DNA of 64,000 nucleotides from Bromus sterilis (taxonomy: Eukaryota; Streptophyta; Magnoliopsida; Poales; Poaceae): assembly GCA_950022295.1 (NCBI GenBank), contig OX465597.1, positions 380,215,016 through 380,279,015 on the forward strand. Reading direction: 5' to 3'. Below the pieces are notes generated by a model. It did not search any database. It was given only the letters and a program-made list of their open reading frames with translations, and had not been told where the DNA came from. This document shows positions 45,393 through 57,777 of the stretch, piece by piece. Made by a program: the position numbers and the translations under genes. Each line of letters opens with the position of its first letter. The first letter of the stretch is position 1.

Positions 45393-46196
45393 AGTCGCCC
45401 AACTCGTAAGATAATACAACAAACAAACCCTCCTTCACGCTTGGTCTATGAGAAATCAGAAACTTTGGCAGTGATAAAAAAAGGAGATTAAGGGGATGTG
45501 ATCGTCCCCACTTGGGAGTCGTTCCTCGAAACTTGTCCATCTTGAGAAGTAATTGAGCTAGCTATTAGCATTCGTTGACAAACTATGCACCTCCCAAAAT
45601 TTATTTTCATTTTGTTTGATTTAAGGATAGCACATGAGTTTTCCCTGCTTGCCTATAACAAGGCCTGTGTTTTAATTTTATGTTGAGTCAGTTTTCCCAC
45701 TTTCTTCTTTTCCCGAGAGAACAAACACTTGATGTTGATGAGGATCCATCCATATAATGCTGCATTAAGTTTTGCCATGCCACATCCTTGTTGACATTAT
45801 CTTGTGATAAGTAAGTTGCTTGCGAAAGCTTATGCCAAGAAAGAATCTTCCTTTGTGTTAGCATTTGCACTTCATGACTAATAATATGTTATTTCAAAGC
45901 CTTCAAATTGTTTCATTATAAATAGAAAGAGCAAGAGTAAAAGTTATTAGTTGTCCTTTGACCAAGGATATGTTTGCCATAATTTGATGAGTTTTCTCAG
46001 CCCTACTTTTGATTATAATTGTTATTACTTTCCCATAAGGAACTTATGAGTTGAGGTTGCTTTTGAGGATGCTTGAGTTTGGTGAAGGAATCTTGTCCGT
46101 ATTCTATTTATCGACACTTCACTCTCTAAACTTGTGGACAGGTTTACCGAGCTCAGTATTCGCTTGGGGACAAGCGAGGTCTAAGCTTGGGGGAGT
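45393..46196 (+). other. Element A 3' internal end and PPT
   Basis: Resumes A after B (target copy AGTCG at 45393-45397). Non-coding, ending in the PPT AAGCTTGGGGGAGT (46183-46196) directly before the 3' LTR. Confidence 0.7.
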
Positions 46197-47712
46197 TGAT
46201 ACGTCCAAAATGCATCACTATTGTATATAGTAATTCTTTTTTATTCATTGATATATTTCATGTTATGATGCTATTCTTATGTTGTTTTGGCTTGTTTTAC
46301 ACAGTTTGCAACTTTCCGAAGCCGAAGCAGAAGAAGCAGGATTCAGCAGTAAGAAGTGGACGCTGAGTTGCTGAAACAGAAGACGTCCAAATTACCTGAA
46401 TATCAACGGAGGCCATTTTTCAGAAGGATGACGAGGACACGCAAAAGAGGAGCCAGAGTTGGCCACAGGGTGCCCAGGCGGCCACCTGGCGCGGCCCCCA
46501 CCTTGGCCGCGTCGGGAGGGCGCCTGGACCCTTGGGGCCACTCCTGGCTCCCCCCTCTGGCCTATATATCACTCGTTATCCGAAAACCCTAAAACAAGAG
46601 GAGTTTTGTGAGTTCCGCCGCCGCTCTGTGGCAAAAATCTACAGAGGAGAAAAGACATCTCCGACGGGCAGATTCCGCCGGGGAGAACACCTCCCGGAAG
46701 GGGAGATCATCACCGTCGTTATGGGAATCACCGAGATCATCATCAACATCATCCCCGACATCAGCCCCATCATCAGCCCCATCTCCATCTTAATCCCATC
46801 TCACCTCACAAGTTTAACTTGTGTTGTAATCCGTACTATCTATCCTCTCTACTCTACCGTTGTTGATTACTACTTTGTGGTGAATGCTATTGAGTTTTGT
46901 TGGAGAAATATCATTGTGTCCAGATTTTTTATCATCTATTTATCCCCTCTTATCATTATCTCTTTTATGTCTTGTGAGTAGTTACTTTAGTTCTTGAGGA
47001 CATGGGAGAAGTCTAGTTGTTAGTAGTCATATGATGTTGAAGTAGTATGTGTTGTTTGATATTTAAGTTGTGTTGTTATTTTCCTAGTGGTGTTGTGTGA
47101 TTCGAACACTCAACACTTCGCCTTATTAAGGACCTAGGGGAATGCATTGTGTATAAAGAATGCTTACGGTGGGTTGCCGGAGTGACAGAAACCTGAACCC
47201 GAGTTCGCACGCTTTTGCACAAGGGAATAATGGATCATCGATCGTATTGCTATGGTTAGGCTTTTTCCTTAATTACTATCTTGTATTTGCGGATGCTTGC
47301 AAGATGTTTAATCATAAGAGTGCACTTATCTTAGTATAGAGGGTGTACTAGCATAGATCCACCCACTCAACACTTATCAACACAGCACATAGTACCGATG
47401 CGGAATATGGAGAAAGCACGTGACTATTTCTCCCGTGTTCCCTCAAGAACACTTTTAGCCTTTATAAGTTCAGTTGATAGGCCTATCCTTTCCTCAAAAG
47501 GATTGAGCCACTTGTTACTCCTCAGTGCCTATTACATTGCTTGCTTTTACCTTTTTGTTGCTTATACCGAAAATACCTAAAATTCTATCTTTCAGTGCCT
47601 ACAGTTATTTTCTTGCCAAAGTCACTTACCAATACCTTCTACTCCTGGTTGGGTTCGACACTCTTATTTATCGAAAACGCTACAAACGATCCCCTACAGT
47701 TGAGGGTCATCA
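46197..47712 (+). repeat. Element A 3' LTR
   Basis: 1,516 bp, TGATACGTCCAAAATGC…GGGTCATCA. GC palindrome at 46474-46527 and TATA box CTATATATC just after it. Confidence 0.88.
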
Positions 47713-47851
47713 ACACCGCACATCTTCACCACCAATAACCCTAAAGATGAGGCACCTTGGTACAGAAGACCGAGCTACCGCACCTTTTGTGCCTGCTACA
47801 CCGGAGTTGTACCGAGATTCTTCGCCGCCAAGCTTCTATGCCAATGACTAG
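47713..47851 (+). pseudogene. Right part of the ORF split by element A
   Basis: Continues the repeat-associated ORF from 10,810. The phrases HIFTTNNPKDEAPWYR and TAPFVPATPELYRDSSPPSF followed by a stop at 47849-47851 lie in two frames, so it is also frameshifted. Unknown family. Confidence 0.4.
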
Positions 47852-48184
47852 AATGGTTAAAATCGTCTGGTTTGCATGAAGCTCACGGTCATCGTGGATG
47901 GGCGACGTTGTACTTTTACACTAGGTTAAAGTATGGTTTATGGAAATCATCTAATTTGCATAAAATACATTATGTTTATGTAAACTATATTATATCCGAA
48001 TTTGAATAAATTTCGTTCGAGATTGTGCGAATTTAACGGATTTTGGTTGAACTGTTGGTGGGAATTTGCAACTAGGATTCGATGGCCAGCTTTCACATCA
48101 GTGTCTGCGGAATGCCCCCCCCACCAGGTTCGCGGATGGATGTGGCGTATATTTTAGAGGTCAACTTTGGATATGCCCTTAGGA
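47852..48184. other. 3' flank of the split ORF, no gene
   Basis: AT-rich, then a C-run (CCCCCCCC, about 48114). No feature recognised. Confidence 0.4.
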
Positions 48185-48424
48185 GGATAGCGGTATCCCT
48201 ATCTCATCAAGGATTAAATCACATTTTGGTGTCTCATTAAGGCGAATATTCTTTAAATGCGAGATGCTTCCGCCAACAGCAAGTTGTATGTGCTGACTTT
48301 GTTAAATTTGAAGACTTGTCGATCTCTTGGAGTTGCTTATAGAGGTAGGGTGTGCATTCATAGGGATGGGTATATGTATGTATATGTGAGCATATGTGTA
48401 TGTATTGTCTTTCTTACAAAAAAG
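48185..48424 (+). mobile_element. Au-type SINE, copy 2 (degenerate)
   Basis: Same series of phrases as copy 1: GGTATCCCTATC, GGTGTCTCATTAAGGCGAATATTCTTT, GACTTTGTTAAATTTGAAG and GTAGGGTGTGCATTCATAGGG. The B box is decayed (AGGATTAAATC). More diverged than the copy at 9780. Confidence 0.7.
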
Positions 48425-48438
48425 TCATCTCTTGCTAA

Positions 48439-48837
48439 ATCATCATAATTTATGGAAGACACATTCGTCAGACCGACGGGTTTTAGCTTGTCTGCCCCAT
48501 CGTCCTTCTTCGACGCCTCATCATCGAAGAGTTGCTCATGCTTCATGATCACCTGGGGGAGGAAGCCGCGATTCGTGACCGCCTTTGTATCAGAGTGGAT
48601 GAAGTTGAGGATGGACTGTTGCTCGGTCACCTCCTTTTCTTGGGCGAGCTCGTACTCCGCGAGCGCAAACTGCATCTCAAAACCGTATGTCTTCTTCGTC
48701 GGTGCCTCCTCCTCCTACACATCCTCCTTCACTGGTGCCTCCACCTCTATGTGCTCCGACGCCTCCTCCTTCAGACTATCCACAGGCAAGCCCGTCACAA
48801 TGTGTGTGGAGCTACCCGCGATGTGGGCCTCCTCCAT
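48439..48837 (-). pseudogene. Broken ORF of unknown family
   Basis: Minus strand. ATG at 48837 (MEEAHIAGSSTHIVTGLPVD) opens a frame that runs to about 48450 with one stop, TAG at 48715-48717. The peptide is acidic and Glu/Lys-rich (KKTYGFEMQFALAEYELAQE, QQSILNFIHSDTKAV). The 3' end runs into the Au SINE. It looks like an exon captured or left by a transposon. No family recognised. Confidence 0.4.
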
Positions 48838-49369
48838 GGCCCGTATCTACGCAAAGCTTCGCACGACACTCCAATGTGAGTATCTTGTAACATTTATCGA
48901 AGATAATTTTAGTAGATCACTCGGTTGGGTATCTTGAGCTAAATTATCAAGAGTCGATGGTAATAGAAAACACAAAGTTACCTAGGTTCAATCTCTTCGA
49001 AAAGATAAATCTTACTCTTACTTGGTTTTAATTATGATGGTATGTGTCCAAAGTATAATGTATAGACATTGTTGCTATGATTCTACGAGCCCACACCCCC
49101 GTGAATTATATACTACGTCGGGGGACCTAGGGTTTCAGGTTTTCTAGTTTCTACGAATCGAAGACGGTATCCTCCATGATCTCGTCTTCTTTTCTTTTAT
49201 GACAACTCTTCAGGAAGCATTCCTTCTATCTACCCTGGTCCCTTCTAAGCAGTCCATGAAAGAATCTTTCAGGCCCACATCCCGACCTATCAGGCCGAAG
49301 CTGACATGGTGAGAGATCCCTAACATGGGACCCCAATAGTAGCCCCTGAACTGTTCTTTAAGTCAGCTC
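48838..49369. other. Unassigned intergenic DNA
   Basis: No ORF, repeat or site that I can support. Confidence 0.35.
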
Positions 49370-50225
49370 CTTGAAGAATTTGAGTTGCTCGTTGTCATGG
49401 TATCGTGACGGTAGATGCCATGGGGTGGCTTATGTAGGGTGGTTAGAGGCCGACAGGCAACCGAGGGCGTCTAGATGCGGGGTTAGGCACAAGTACCGAG
49501 ACACAACAAAGTACCCAGGTTTAGGGCCCTCCTATGGAGGTAACACCCCTAGTCTTGCAAGGATGGATCACTATGAGGCGCACATGGTGTACAAGGTTGC
49601 TCCTTGAGCTGTATCAGGCTGTGGATGAAGAAAGAAGCTCTTTGCTCTGCTCTCCTTTCTCGAGTAAGTGTGTGTGTGTGTGGAATGAATGAGCCAACCC
49701 CCATCTAGGAGGGCTCCTGGGTGGTCTTATACTTGGGCATCCCAGGTTATAATATGTCTTTGGAAAGGGGGTGGGCCCTTGCTATCGGCATCTCTAGCCT
49801 CCGGTGGGGCCTATTGGTTGCGGGGTCCTGTTGATGTGGGCCCCATCGGCTGTAGGGTCCTATCGCTTGTGGGATCCATTGGTTTTGGGGTCTTGTAGCA
49901 TGGGTGCCTCGGTGTCATGCGGGCCCCTGTAGCCCGTAGACTACAGTGTCGGGTTGTTCGGGCATGGGATGTTGCGGTCAGCTGTACCGGTGGAATTTTA
50001 GCCATGCTCTCCATGAAGCAGGGGTGGGTGTTTCCCCTGTACTTGGTACTGTGGGATTTGATGGGAGCTGACATCGGGCATGCCGGTTGTCGCCGGTCGG
50101 CGAACCAACCTGTTGTGTCTTGCTGGGCCCTGCTTGGGGATCCGACTGATGGAGTTGAGCCGTCCCCTTGGTCTTGAAATGGCGATTCGCTTGCTTGGCC
50201 CTACCAGGGATCACCCCCCCCCCCG
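49370..50225. repeat. Degenerate GC-rich repeat, probably an old LTR
   Basis: Phrases such as AACAAAGTACCCAGGTTTAG and GGAGGTAACACCCCTAG, together with short GGGGCC/GGGTCC words (49800-49920), resemble reverse-oriented LTRs of grass gypsy elements. It contains a (GT)n microsatellite at 49669-49682 and ends in a C-run (50213-50224). No boundaries or target duplication found. Confidence 0.35.
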
Positions 50226-51110
50226 ACACTCATCATATTTAACCGTCGGTCTTGAAACTGGTTCAACAAAAATCTTATACCTGAGCTATGTCTTCACGTC
50301 ACTCTGATTCATCGTTCAGTCGCTTCCCAACATGATTTAAGATAACCTCGATCCTTTAGCAACACAAGAATGGCAGTCGACTTTCTCCTTGAAAAAAAAC
50401 TCCCAAGGATGTCAGCAATTTGGGTGGGAAAGTTCATGCGCTCAACCTCAAAAGTCTACATGTCGCGGGGTCTGGTACCTCCAAAATGGGTTCATACGAC
50501 CACATTGACACTTCACTCTTTCGATCAGGTGACATGTGGATGTGGAATACAGGCCCACCGGTGCCACATCATCTTAAAAGTTGGCGGGTGCCTCGATCAC
50601 CACAAGTCATTAACTGTGTCTCATTGATAATCATGCGCCATTAACGGGTTCATCGTGTGAATTTCCATATTTCTTCTGCCATGCGGCATCTGATTGAATC
50701 GCTACCGCTTCATATTTTCCCCTATATAAGGCAATCATGATGTGGGGAAAGCTTTACGCTCCTCATTCCCCTGCTTCCATCGTATTCCTCCTTTCTCCAT
50801 CTCTCGTCCTCCAAGTTCAAAGTTTTTCCCTTTCCACTTCTTTCCTCACACTCATGGCCGATACGAGGACTCACAAGGATGCCCCCTCGATGAGGGCGAG
50901 AAAGGACTGGTGCTAGAAGCGAAAGAGCCCTCCGACACTAAAGTCAAGTGGACAGTTCTGACGGTAACGTAGGATCGGTTGAATAGGCTCACGGATGCCA
51001 GCTACCTGCCACCATCAGACGTGGATTACACTCGTGAGTTCCACGCGGACACCGGTAACATCCCCCTATTGACACACTAACACGTCATGTGTACCCTCGA
51101 CGTAGGGAGT
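50226..51110 (+). pseudogene. Transposon-derived promoter and ORF remnant
   Basis: A TATA box CCTATATAAGG (50721-50731) precedes an ATG at 50854 (MADTRTHKDAPSMRARKDW) that stops after 20 codons. Shifting frame reveals GLVLEAKEPSDTKVKWTVLT, a TAG, then RLNRLTDASYLPPSDVDY and FHADTGNIPLL. The style is that of gag-like or transposon ORFs of Tat-type gypsy and CACTA elements. It has at least two frame breaks, so it is a fossil. Confidence 0.4.
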
Positions 51111-51760
51111 GTTGCAACGCAGATCACGCTTAAGGAGACCCGATCGAAAGCGTGATACGCAAGCAATCTAGCGGGCGCTTTTGTAGACCCGAAACCCCAC
51201 ACTCTCGGGAGGGACCGGTCAGGGAGCACGGAGGCTATGGGTTGCCCTAGGTCGACGTAATCGCCCCTAGGGGCTCGTGCATCGTTGCCCTGCAAGAACA
51301 AGAACAAACGAAGAACGAGAATAAAGATACAAGGGAGAGAGATGAAATTAGGGTTTGGAAGTGTAGATGTCTTTGTTTGTTGTGTGTTGTTTCAATCGGC
51401 CGTCACCTCATCTATTTATGAGGGGGTTGGACTTTCCGTACAAGAAAAGGGCTCGGATTTCCGTTCAAATCGCCAAAATCAAGCCAAACTCGGATTCCCG
51501 TGGACACAGGTCGGACCGTCCGACACATGTTCGGACCGTCCGTCACATGTTCGAACCGTCCGACTTGCAGTCCAGACCATACGGCATAGCCAAAAATACT
51601 TTTGTGACCGGATGTCTTTTTCCGAACGGTCTGACTTCTATCCTGGACCGTCCGACCTGGTTTTTCAATGTTGTGATGTTTTGGCTGTAATTTCTTCATA
51701 CGAACTTAGATTCGGGCGTTTAATCGACCGGTTCGACGAGCCGAAGCTGCTTTATGTATA
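51111..51760 (-). repeat. LTR-like remnant with GGACCGTCCG repeats
   Basis: Between 51510 and 51660 the palindromic decamer GGACCGTCCG and close variants recur about five times (GGTCGGACCGTCCGACACAT). A minus-strand TATA-like CATAAATAGATG lies near 51410. Both features are typical of grass LTRs. No end could be fixed. Confidence 0.4.
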
Positions 51761-51944
51761 ACAATTTTCCATTTGAGGATGTCTTGAAGGCCTTATTGGC
51801 AGAATAGTACTTCAAATGCTAGGATCTTATTACTTCAAACATAGTTTCTGCCCTCGAGATGGAATCGGATGGCGATGGCTTGAACTACAAAGATGTTGAC
51901 ATCGACAATACCCAGCTTTTTCATGTAGAACACTTCCTCATCTA
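51761..51944 (-). other. Retroelement remnant left of solo LTR F
   Basis: Target sequence of F. It continues at 56023. The part from about 51857 is duplicated at 56913-57010. Confidence 0.5.
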
Positions 51945-54900
51945 TGTCGGGACCCGGGGTTAGCGTATGCAAGTCCCGCTACGACATAGTCATATGGAGA
52001 GCCGAGAACCGTACCCACTTGGCTAAGCAGACAAGGTCAAGAACAGAACGTTCTCGGAAAGCATCGTACATGAGGGGTATCCCATCCAGGCCGGATGATC
52101 AAATGAGATGGGTCCTCATCATCCGCACACAAGTCTAATGATATGGGTGATGAACTCCCATATTCAAAGACAAGTCGCCTCAACCATACTATCGACTATC
52201 TCATAACTCTTACATAGACTTACTCCAGCCCGATCACTTAGTCGGGTCTAGGGCGGGCTCGATCATACCACAAAGTGTGCACGAGACGGAGTCTCGAGCA
52301 ATCGCATCGGGATGCCCCAAGCTGCGCACATCTAAGGGCCACTTGGTGTATGAAAGACCGCCAGCCAGATCACAACTAAGGTCTCGAAAACCCATACAAA
52401 GACATGCATTTTATAAACATACACACAGCACACATGCCTTGTATGAACAACAAGTATCATTGCAATTCTCTACAAAGTATACATTTTATTGATAACTCTC
52501 ACAGAGTGCACACAGAGATCACAAGTATGTGATCCAACATTACAACAGACAAGCGGAAGCAAAGTATGTCTGAGTACAGACAAGTTTAACAAATGGCTTA
52601 AGAAGCCTTATTTAAACACAAGCCCTCCACGAGGGAACCAGTCGTCTGACTGGGACTAGACTAGCTTGATCTTCAGTCGTCGAGCTCGATGAAGAAGCCA
52701 CCTTCGGGGTCAGTGGGTTCATCTAAAACATAGAATAAGAAAACGTGAGTACAAAGTTGTACTCAGCAAGACTTACATAGGAGCTATACTACTCATGCAC
52801 ATGTATCAAGGTAAAGGTAGGTGGGGTTTCACTTGCAGAAGTGCCAGCTTTGACTTGGCTAATCCTGAACTACGAGTACCAGACTTGAGGTAAGAAGCGT
52901 ACCCGAGTCCACTACTTTCACCAACCAATTACACCACTATGGTGCCTTCCTCGACTTCCCCACGAGAAAGCACGCCATAGCACTCACACTTATCTTGGTG
53001 TGTTTTAGAAGTATCCAGTTCAAGTTGTCTAATAATCAAGCTAAGCTTTCCAAGCAGTCCTTAACCGCGGACGCGGCTATTCGAATAGTTTTGTTAACCC
53101 TGCAGGGGTGTACCGCTACACACACATGATCATCGGTTACCGCCTTTGTACTCGACACCGTTCAAGAAGTGTCGGCGAGGATGCTCACCACAACTGTTAC
53201 CTCATAGCCTATCTAGTCCAAGAAAGCCGCCTACCTGGGTTGGCTACCACTATCGTGAACCCGGCCGGTTTACCGAAGTGGACCCAAGTGATGTGTGCGT
53301 GGTGCATAAGCCGGTCTCGGTTGAGCCGTTCTCTCACTTAGCAGCCAGGCCACAAGCCTACCAGAACTCCGAACTACTGCGACATCTGGACATCGAAAGG
53401 GATGAGTTAATAGGTTGAGAGGGGTCAGTGAGCCCAATGTGTGGTTGTACTCTTCATCTTGGATCACCACACAAGAACTCGGACTTAGGGCGGTGTTCAA
53501 CGAGACAACCCACCGTGTACACCTACACAGCCTCTCATCGTTCACCTTGTATTAGGGTAGATTCACCAACACCTTTCCACCAACATCAACATGATCACTA
53601 CCATCCCGACTCACATAACAGTAACATCATGGTATCATTCTAAGCATGCAATAAGCAGTAACAATTGCAGGGGCCACATGATATCAATCAACTCCTACAG
53701 TTGGTAGGATTGTGGTTTGCCTACTACTGTGACAAATGATAGGTCATGCAAAGGAATGGGTTCATCTATGCGGTAGAAACGTAGCATGGTAATCATCCTA
53801 TACAATGCATAAGCGAGACATGATAGGGAAGTGGGATTTTATCGACATGATCAATGGGGGGTTTGCTTGCCTTGTTGACGAGGTTCGGGCTCGGGGTCTT
53901 CAACGAAGGGGGCAGCCTCCTGTTCCGGTTCCACCTCTACTCGACAAACAACAAACAAGGTAGCAAAGTAAATACAATGCACAATCACATGGTTGAAGGT
54001 TCAAACTTGATGTATATGCTTTGATGTGTGAAGGAATTCCATTTAAATGAAGTATATTGGAAATTGAATTGCAAATTCAAACTCCAATTTGAATTCAAAA
54101 TTTAGCCAAGTTACAAGATATTTTTTGATCAAGTTAAACCTTTTTGAAATGTGTATGATATGCCTCTGAAGTTCAAGTATAATGTGGTATGTTGATATGG
54201 TTCAAATTGCAAAAGCATTTGAAATGAATTTGAATTAATTCCATTTAAATCAAATAGCAAATGCTACTGATCACATTTTAAAATCAACTCAAACATGGTT
54301 TAAAGTTGGATATTTGGATAGCTTATTTTCTCCTGATCATTTTTCATATATTATTTGTTAAATTTGGAGTTTATATGAATTTTCTATGAATTTCCAAAGT
54401 TTTAGCCTTTTTCTAGAATTTCTGTAATTTCTTGATTTCTTTTTATTCTGGAAATTAATTTACTGCGTCATGCTTGCGTCAGGGTGACGTGGGGGGGGGG
54501 GTCTGACGTGTGGGGTCCAGTGGTCAGACACTGGGTTAATTAACCCGGTTAGTTTAAACTAACTGGGGGGATTAAGGGCCCTGGGCCCACTTGTCATCGG
54601 CTCTGGGGGGTTAAGCATGGGGTTAGGGTTTAACCCACCGGCGGCTTGACGCTGGTGGCCTGGCCACGGAGGCTCCCTTTCCGGAATCGGTTAGGGGCCA
54701 CGGGAGAGGAAGAGGAGGCCATGGCTGGGTTGCTGAGGTTGCCGCACGTCGAACGGTGCAAGCTGGGGCTCGAGGGGAGGTCGGGAGCGACGGCGGCGAC
54801 TACTCCGGCGGAAGCAGAGAACCGGCAAGGTCGTAGACGAGGCAAGGGGGCACGGCTTGAGCTGGGACTTGGCGCGTTTGAAAGCTAGAACGCCCGTGAG

Positions 54901-56022
54901 TCAAACGCGCCCACTGGGGCGCCGTGGGGAGCACGCGGGCGAGCTCTAGCTCAACCATGGCGGCGAGTGAGCTAGGGATCCATGGCGGATTTGCCTAGAG
55001 GGGCTACAGGGTGCTGGGAGCTTGGGGGAAAAGGTGAGAAGCTCACCCTGAACTCAACGGTGCAGACATCGTGCTTGGGGAGGCCCTGGTGCTGCCGGAA
55101 TTCGAAGACGACTCTCGGCGGCCGGAGTTGAAGACGACGAAGGGGGCGGCGGTTCTGGAGCTCCTCGGGACGATTCCTTGCGCACGGTGACGTAGTCGAG
55201 GACGGCGGAGGTGATGGACACCTTGGCTTGGCTCGGGGACGACGGTGGCCACGAGTTCTTCACGGCATGGCGAAGGCGGCGCTCGGGTGGAGGAAGAATT
55301 CGGCGAGGGGGAAGTGGAGAGCGAGCCAGGAGGGGGGAATGGAGGAGGCGTGCTCCAGGGCGTCTCCAGGCGTGAGAAGGAGGCACGGGGAGGCCTGGAA
55401 GGTCCTCGGCGGCGACGTGGCGTCCACGGCTGGCTCGGTGGCATTCCACCGAGCAGCTTGGATGCGCGGGGCGGGGAAGAAGACCCTGTTGCCCCTGGTG
55501 GGCCGGCTGGGCTGGTGGGCTGCTTTCGCCTGGGGCGCCAGGTAAGGTTTTTCTTTTCCTTTTCTGTTTCTTTTCTAATTTCTTTTCTGTATTTGTTTTG
55601 GTTTTGCTAAATAAAAAACAAACCATTTTATTAAATGCTGAAACTTTTTATGTGGCATAACAATATACTAGGCTAGCCACTTTTAAAGTTTGAACATTTT
55701 TAAAATTCAAATAATTTGAATCTTAAATCAAATAGGGGTTTTTGATTAATTCCAAGGCACTGTTTGAATATTTGAAAAATCCATGAGCATGGGGTGGGTC
55801 CCACATCACTTGACATGTGATCACACTCATTTATAAGACTTTTAAAAAATCTAACATGAATTTTTGGAGAAGATTTTTATCTGGCCTTTTGAAATAATTC
55901 ATCTGGGGGGTTTCTTCTTCCATTTTGCTTTTGAATTTGATTTCAAAGATTTCTTTTGAAATTTTTAACATGTTGCAAGATGACTTTGATCCTAGCACAT
56001 TACCTAACAGAGGGTTCTGACA
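51945..56022 (-). mobile_element. Element F: solo LTR of the E family
   Basis: A 4,078-bp LTR in reverse orientation (plus strand TGTCGGGACCCGGGGTT…GGTTCTGACA). It is flanked by a perfect 5-bp target duplication ATCTA (51940-51944 and 56023-56027) with no interior. This is the product expected from LTR-LTR recombination. It aligns with the 5' LTR of E along its length but is clearly more diverged, and includes the conserved CGCGGACGCGGCTATTCG block (about 53070) and the GC-rich island (54640-55550). Confidence 0.9.
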
Positions 56023-56285
56023 ATCTAAGGCCATCTTATATAGGTTCCTTATAGTGCAAAAACCCGGTGTCAACACATGCCCCCCTGTTTTTCGGAAAAA
56101 CTTGTGTGCTGAAAAATAATTTGCACCATATAGGGTCTAAGAACGATGTCAACACTCCATCGACTATACATATGCTTAAGGAAATAACCATATATCAACC
56201 ATTTGTATTAGCAACAATATTTCAACTAATCGAATGAGTATTGATTCGGTAAACCTCTTTCATGATGTGAGAAATTATAATGCAT

Positions 56286-56987
56286 TCATGGATTAAAATA
56301 AAGCCATGGAGGATAACCTATCATACCTGAGGATGAATCCCTTGGCATAGGCATAAACGGCATATCTGAATAATATGGATAATTTCTGGACCAAAGATTT
56401 GGAAACCTTCGGCTTGTTTGTTCATACTTTTCATTCTTTTCCTTCTTCACATTTGCCGCACTTTTTGCAATGAAAGCTTGCCGCATATTCCTGTTTAGAG
56501 TAATTTCTTTGGGAACCCATGCCATGTTTCTCTTTTCAAGTTCTTGTGCACTAAGCTTTTTCAACTTTTTCTTTTGCCAATACGATAAGCCGAGTGGGAG
56601 CCTCAGCTGTGATTCTTGTTCAAGCACTGGAAATTCTTGTCTACCCTTGTGCACTCTCTACTTCTTCTCTTCAGATTTAGCATCTTGATTTTGAAGATTT
56701 GTTTGCTCCTCTTCTTTGCCTTTAGTAGCCAATTTCAACACTTTAATTGACTCTTTGTCATTTGAAAGAAAATCTGAAGTGGCACACTTGCGACCATCTT
56801 TTTTAACTCGATATACTTGCTTGACCACCTCTTTCTTCTTTCTTGAGCTTCGTCCCGATTCCTTTTCAGTGAAACGGTCTTGTTTGTGTAATACAAAGAT
56901 GGCATGAATGACTTGAGATGGAATCGGATGGCGATGGCTCGAAGTACAAAGATGTTCACATCGACAATTCCCAACTTTTTCATGCAA
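56286..56987 (-). pseudogene. Retroelement-derived Lys-rich ORF
   Basis: Minus-strand frame of 233 codons from ATG 56987 (MHEKVGNCRCEHLCTSSHRH) to 56286, with a single in-frame TAG at 56655-56657. It contains LSYWQKKKLKKLSAQELEKR followed by NMAWVPK, and a Pro/Met/Tyr-rich tail (NYPYYSDMPFMPMPRDSSSG), a style I associate with the spacer region after gag in grass gypsy elements. Function unknown. Confidence 0.42.
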
Positions 56988-57112
56988 AACACTTCTTCAT
57001 CTGAGGCCATCTTATATAGGTTCATTGTAGTGCCAAAAGCCGGTATCAACACCCCCAGCCTAATGCGGCGATGGGGGAACATGTGTGCTTCAAATTGGCC
57101 CCAGGTTTCCAA
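56913..57112 (-). repeat. Second copy of a ~200-bp segment also present around solo LTR F
   Basis: AGATGGAATCGGATGGCGAT… AAAGATGTT…ACATCGACAAT…GGCCATCTTATATAGGTTC matches 51857-51944 joined to 56023-56080, with substitutions. It is a direct duplication within the old element. Confidence 0.6.
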
Positions 57113-57777
57113 TTCACCCTTTCTTTTTTGGCCTTCTTTATTTTTACGGTCTTCAACTCCACCACCTTTCCCCCAACTTCATCATGTTGTGTGAAGCCTT
57201 CTTATCCCGCGAGCCACACTTTAGCTTGTGGAAAAAATATTTGTGAGTGATCATCTAAACTAACGTCAATGAGACATGCGAGGTTGGTGGTGCTGCTATC
57301 GGCAAGGCCGCCGCCGTCCCATTTCTCAAGAGCGATATCATCAAAACCAATAAGAATTGGCAGAAAGAGTGGTTCTATATCATGGATATCCCATTCACCG
57401 ATCCCCACTGGGACAGACTGGTCACACACTTCTCCCCCATTTTACCAGTTTAGCATCACTCGGGGAAGTCTAGTTGTTGTTCCGACTCGGAGACCAACAA
57501 TGGCATCGAACTGGCCACTCGAGTTTCTCACTACTCCCATATCTCAAGGACATCAACAACGATTTTGGAGGAGCAAAGGTACAACATGGACCTTCTCGAG
57601 CAACACCGGCAGGCCAAAACCCAAATCTACGATGATACGGCGAGCAAGGTGGCCTTAGAGGCTATGGCGGAGGACACCGGACTTCATCAAGCAACAACGG
57701 GCGTTCTACGAGGCCGTTCTCCATGATCTCGCCAGCTACAACGCGGCCCTTGCGACGGCGGACGCGAAGGCATCTCA
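57113..57777 (+). pseudogene. Transposon ORF fragments
   Basis: One plus-strand frame (about 57335-57450) reads IIKTNKNWQKEWFYIMDIPF followed by DPHWDRLV, the style of a domain common in grass gypsy-type transposon ORFs (KEWFYI). A second frame (about 57575-57680) reads MDLLEQHRQAKTQIYDDTAS. Both are short and broken. Confidence 0.4.

Larger units (their letters stand above)
10811..47712 (+). mobile_element. Element A: Athila-like Ty3/gypsy retrotransposon, outermost layer of the nest
   Basis: Two LTRs of equal length (1,516 bp: 10811-12326 and 46197-47712) in direct orientation begin TGATACGTCCAAAATGC. A PBS of tRNA-Asp type (12339-12356), gag-pol and a third ORF follow the left LTR, and a PPT precedes the right LTR. 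The flanks GCACC (10806-10810) and ACACC (47713-47717) are a target duplication with one mismatch. Its own sequence is 10811-18758 plus 45393-47712, about 10.3 kb, a normal Athila size. The rest is the later insertion B and its passengers. RT sequence and gene order place it in the Athila branch. Confidence 0.85.

Noticed and set aside
51367..51761. ORFs of 95-158 codons over the GGACCGTCCG repeats
   Set aside because: Low-complexity LTR-like DNA; frames on both strands, no domain.
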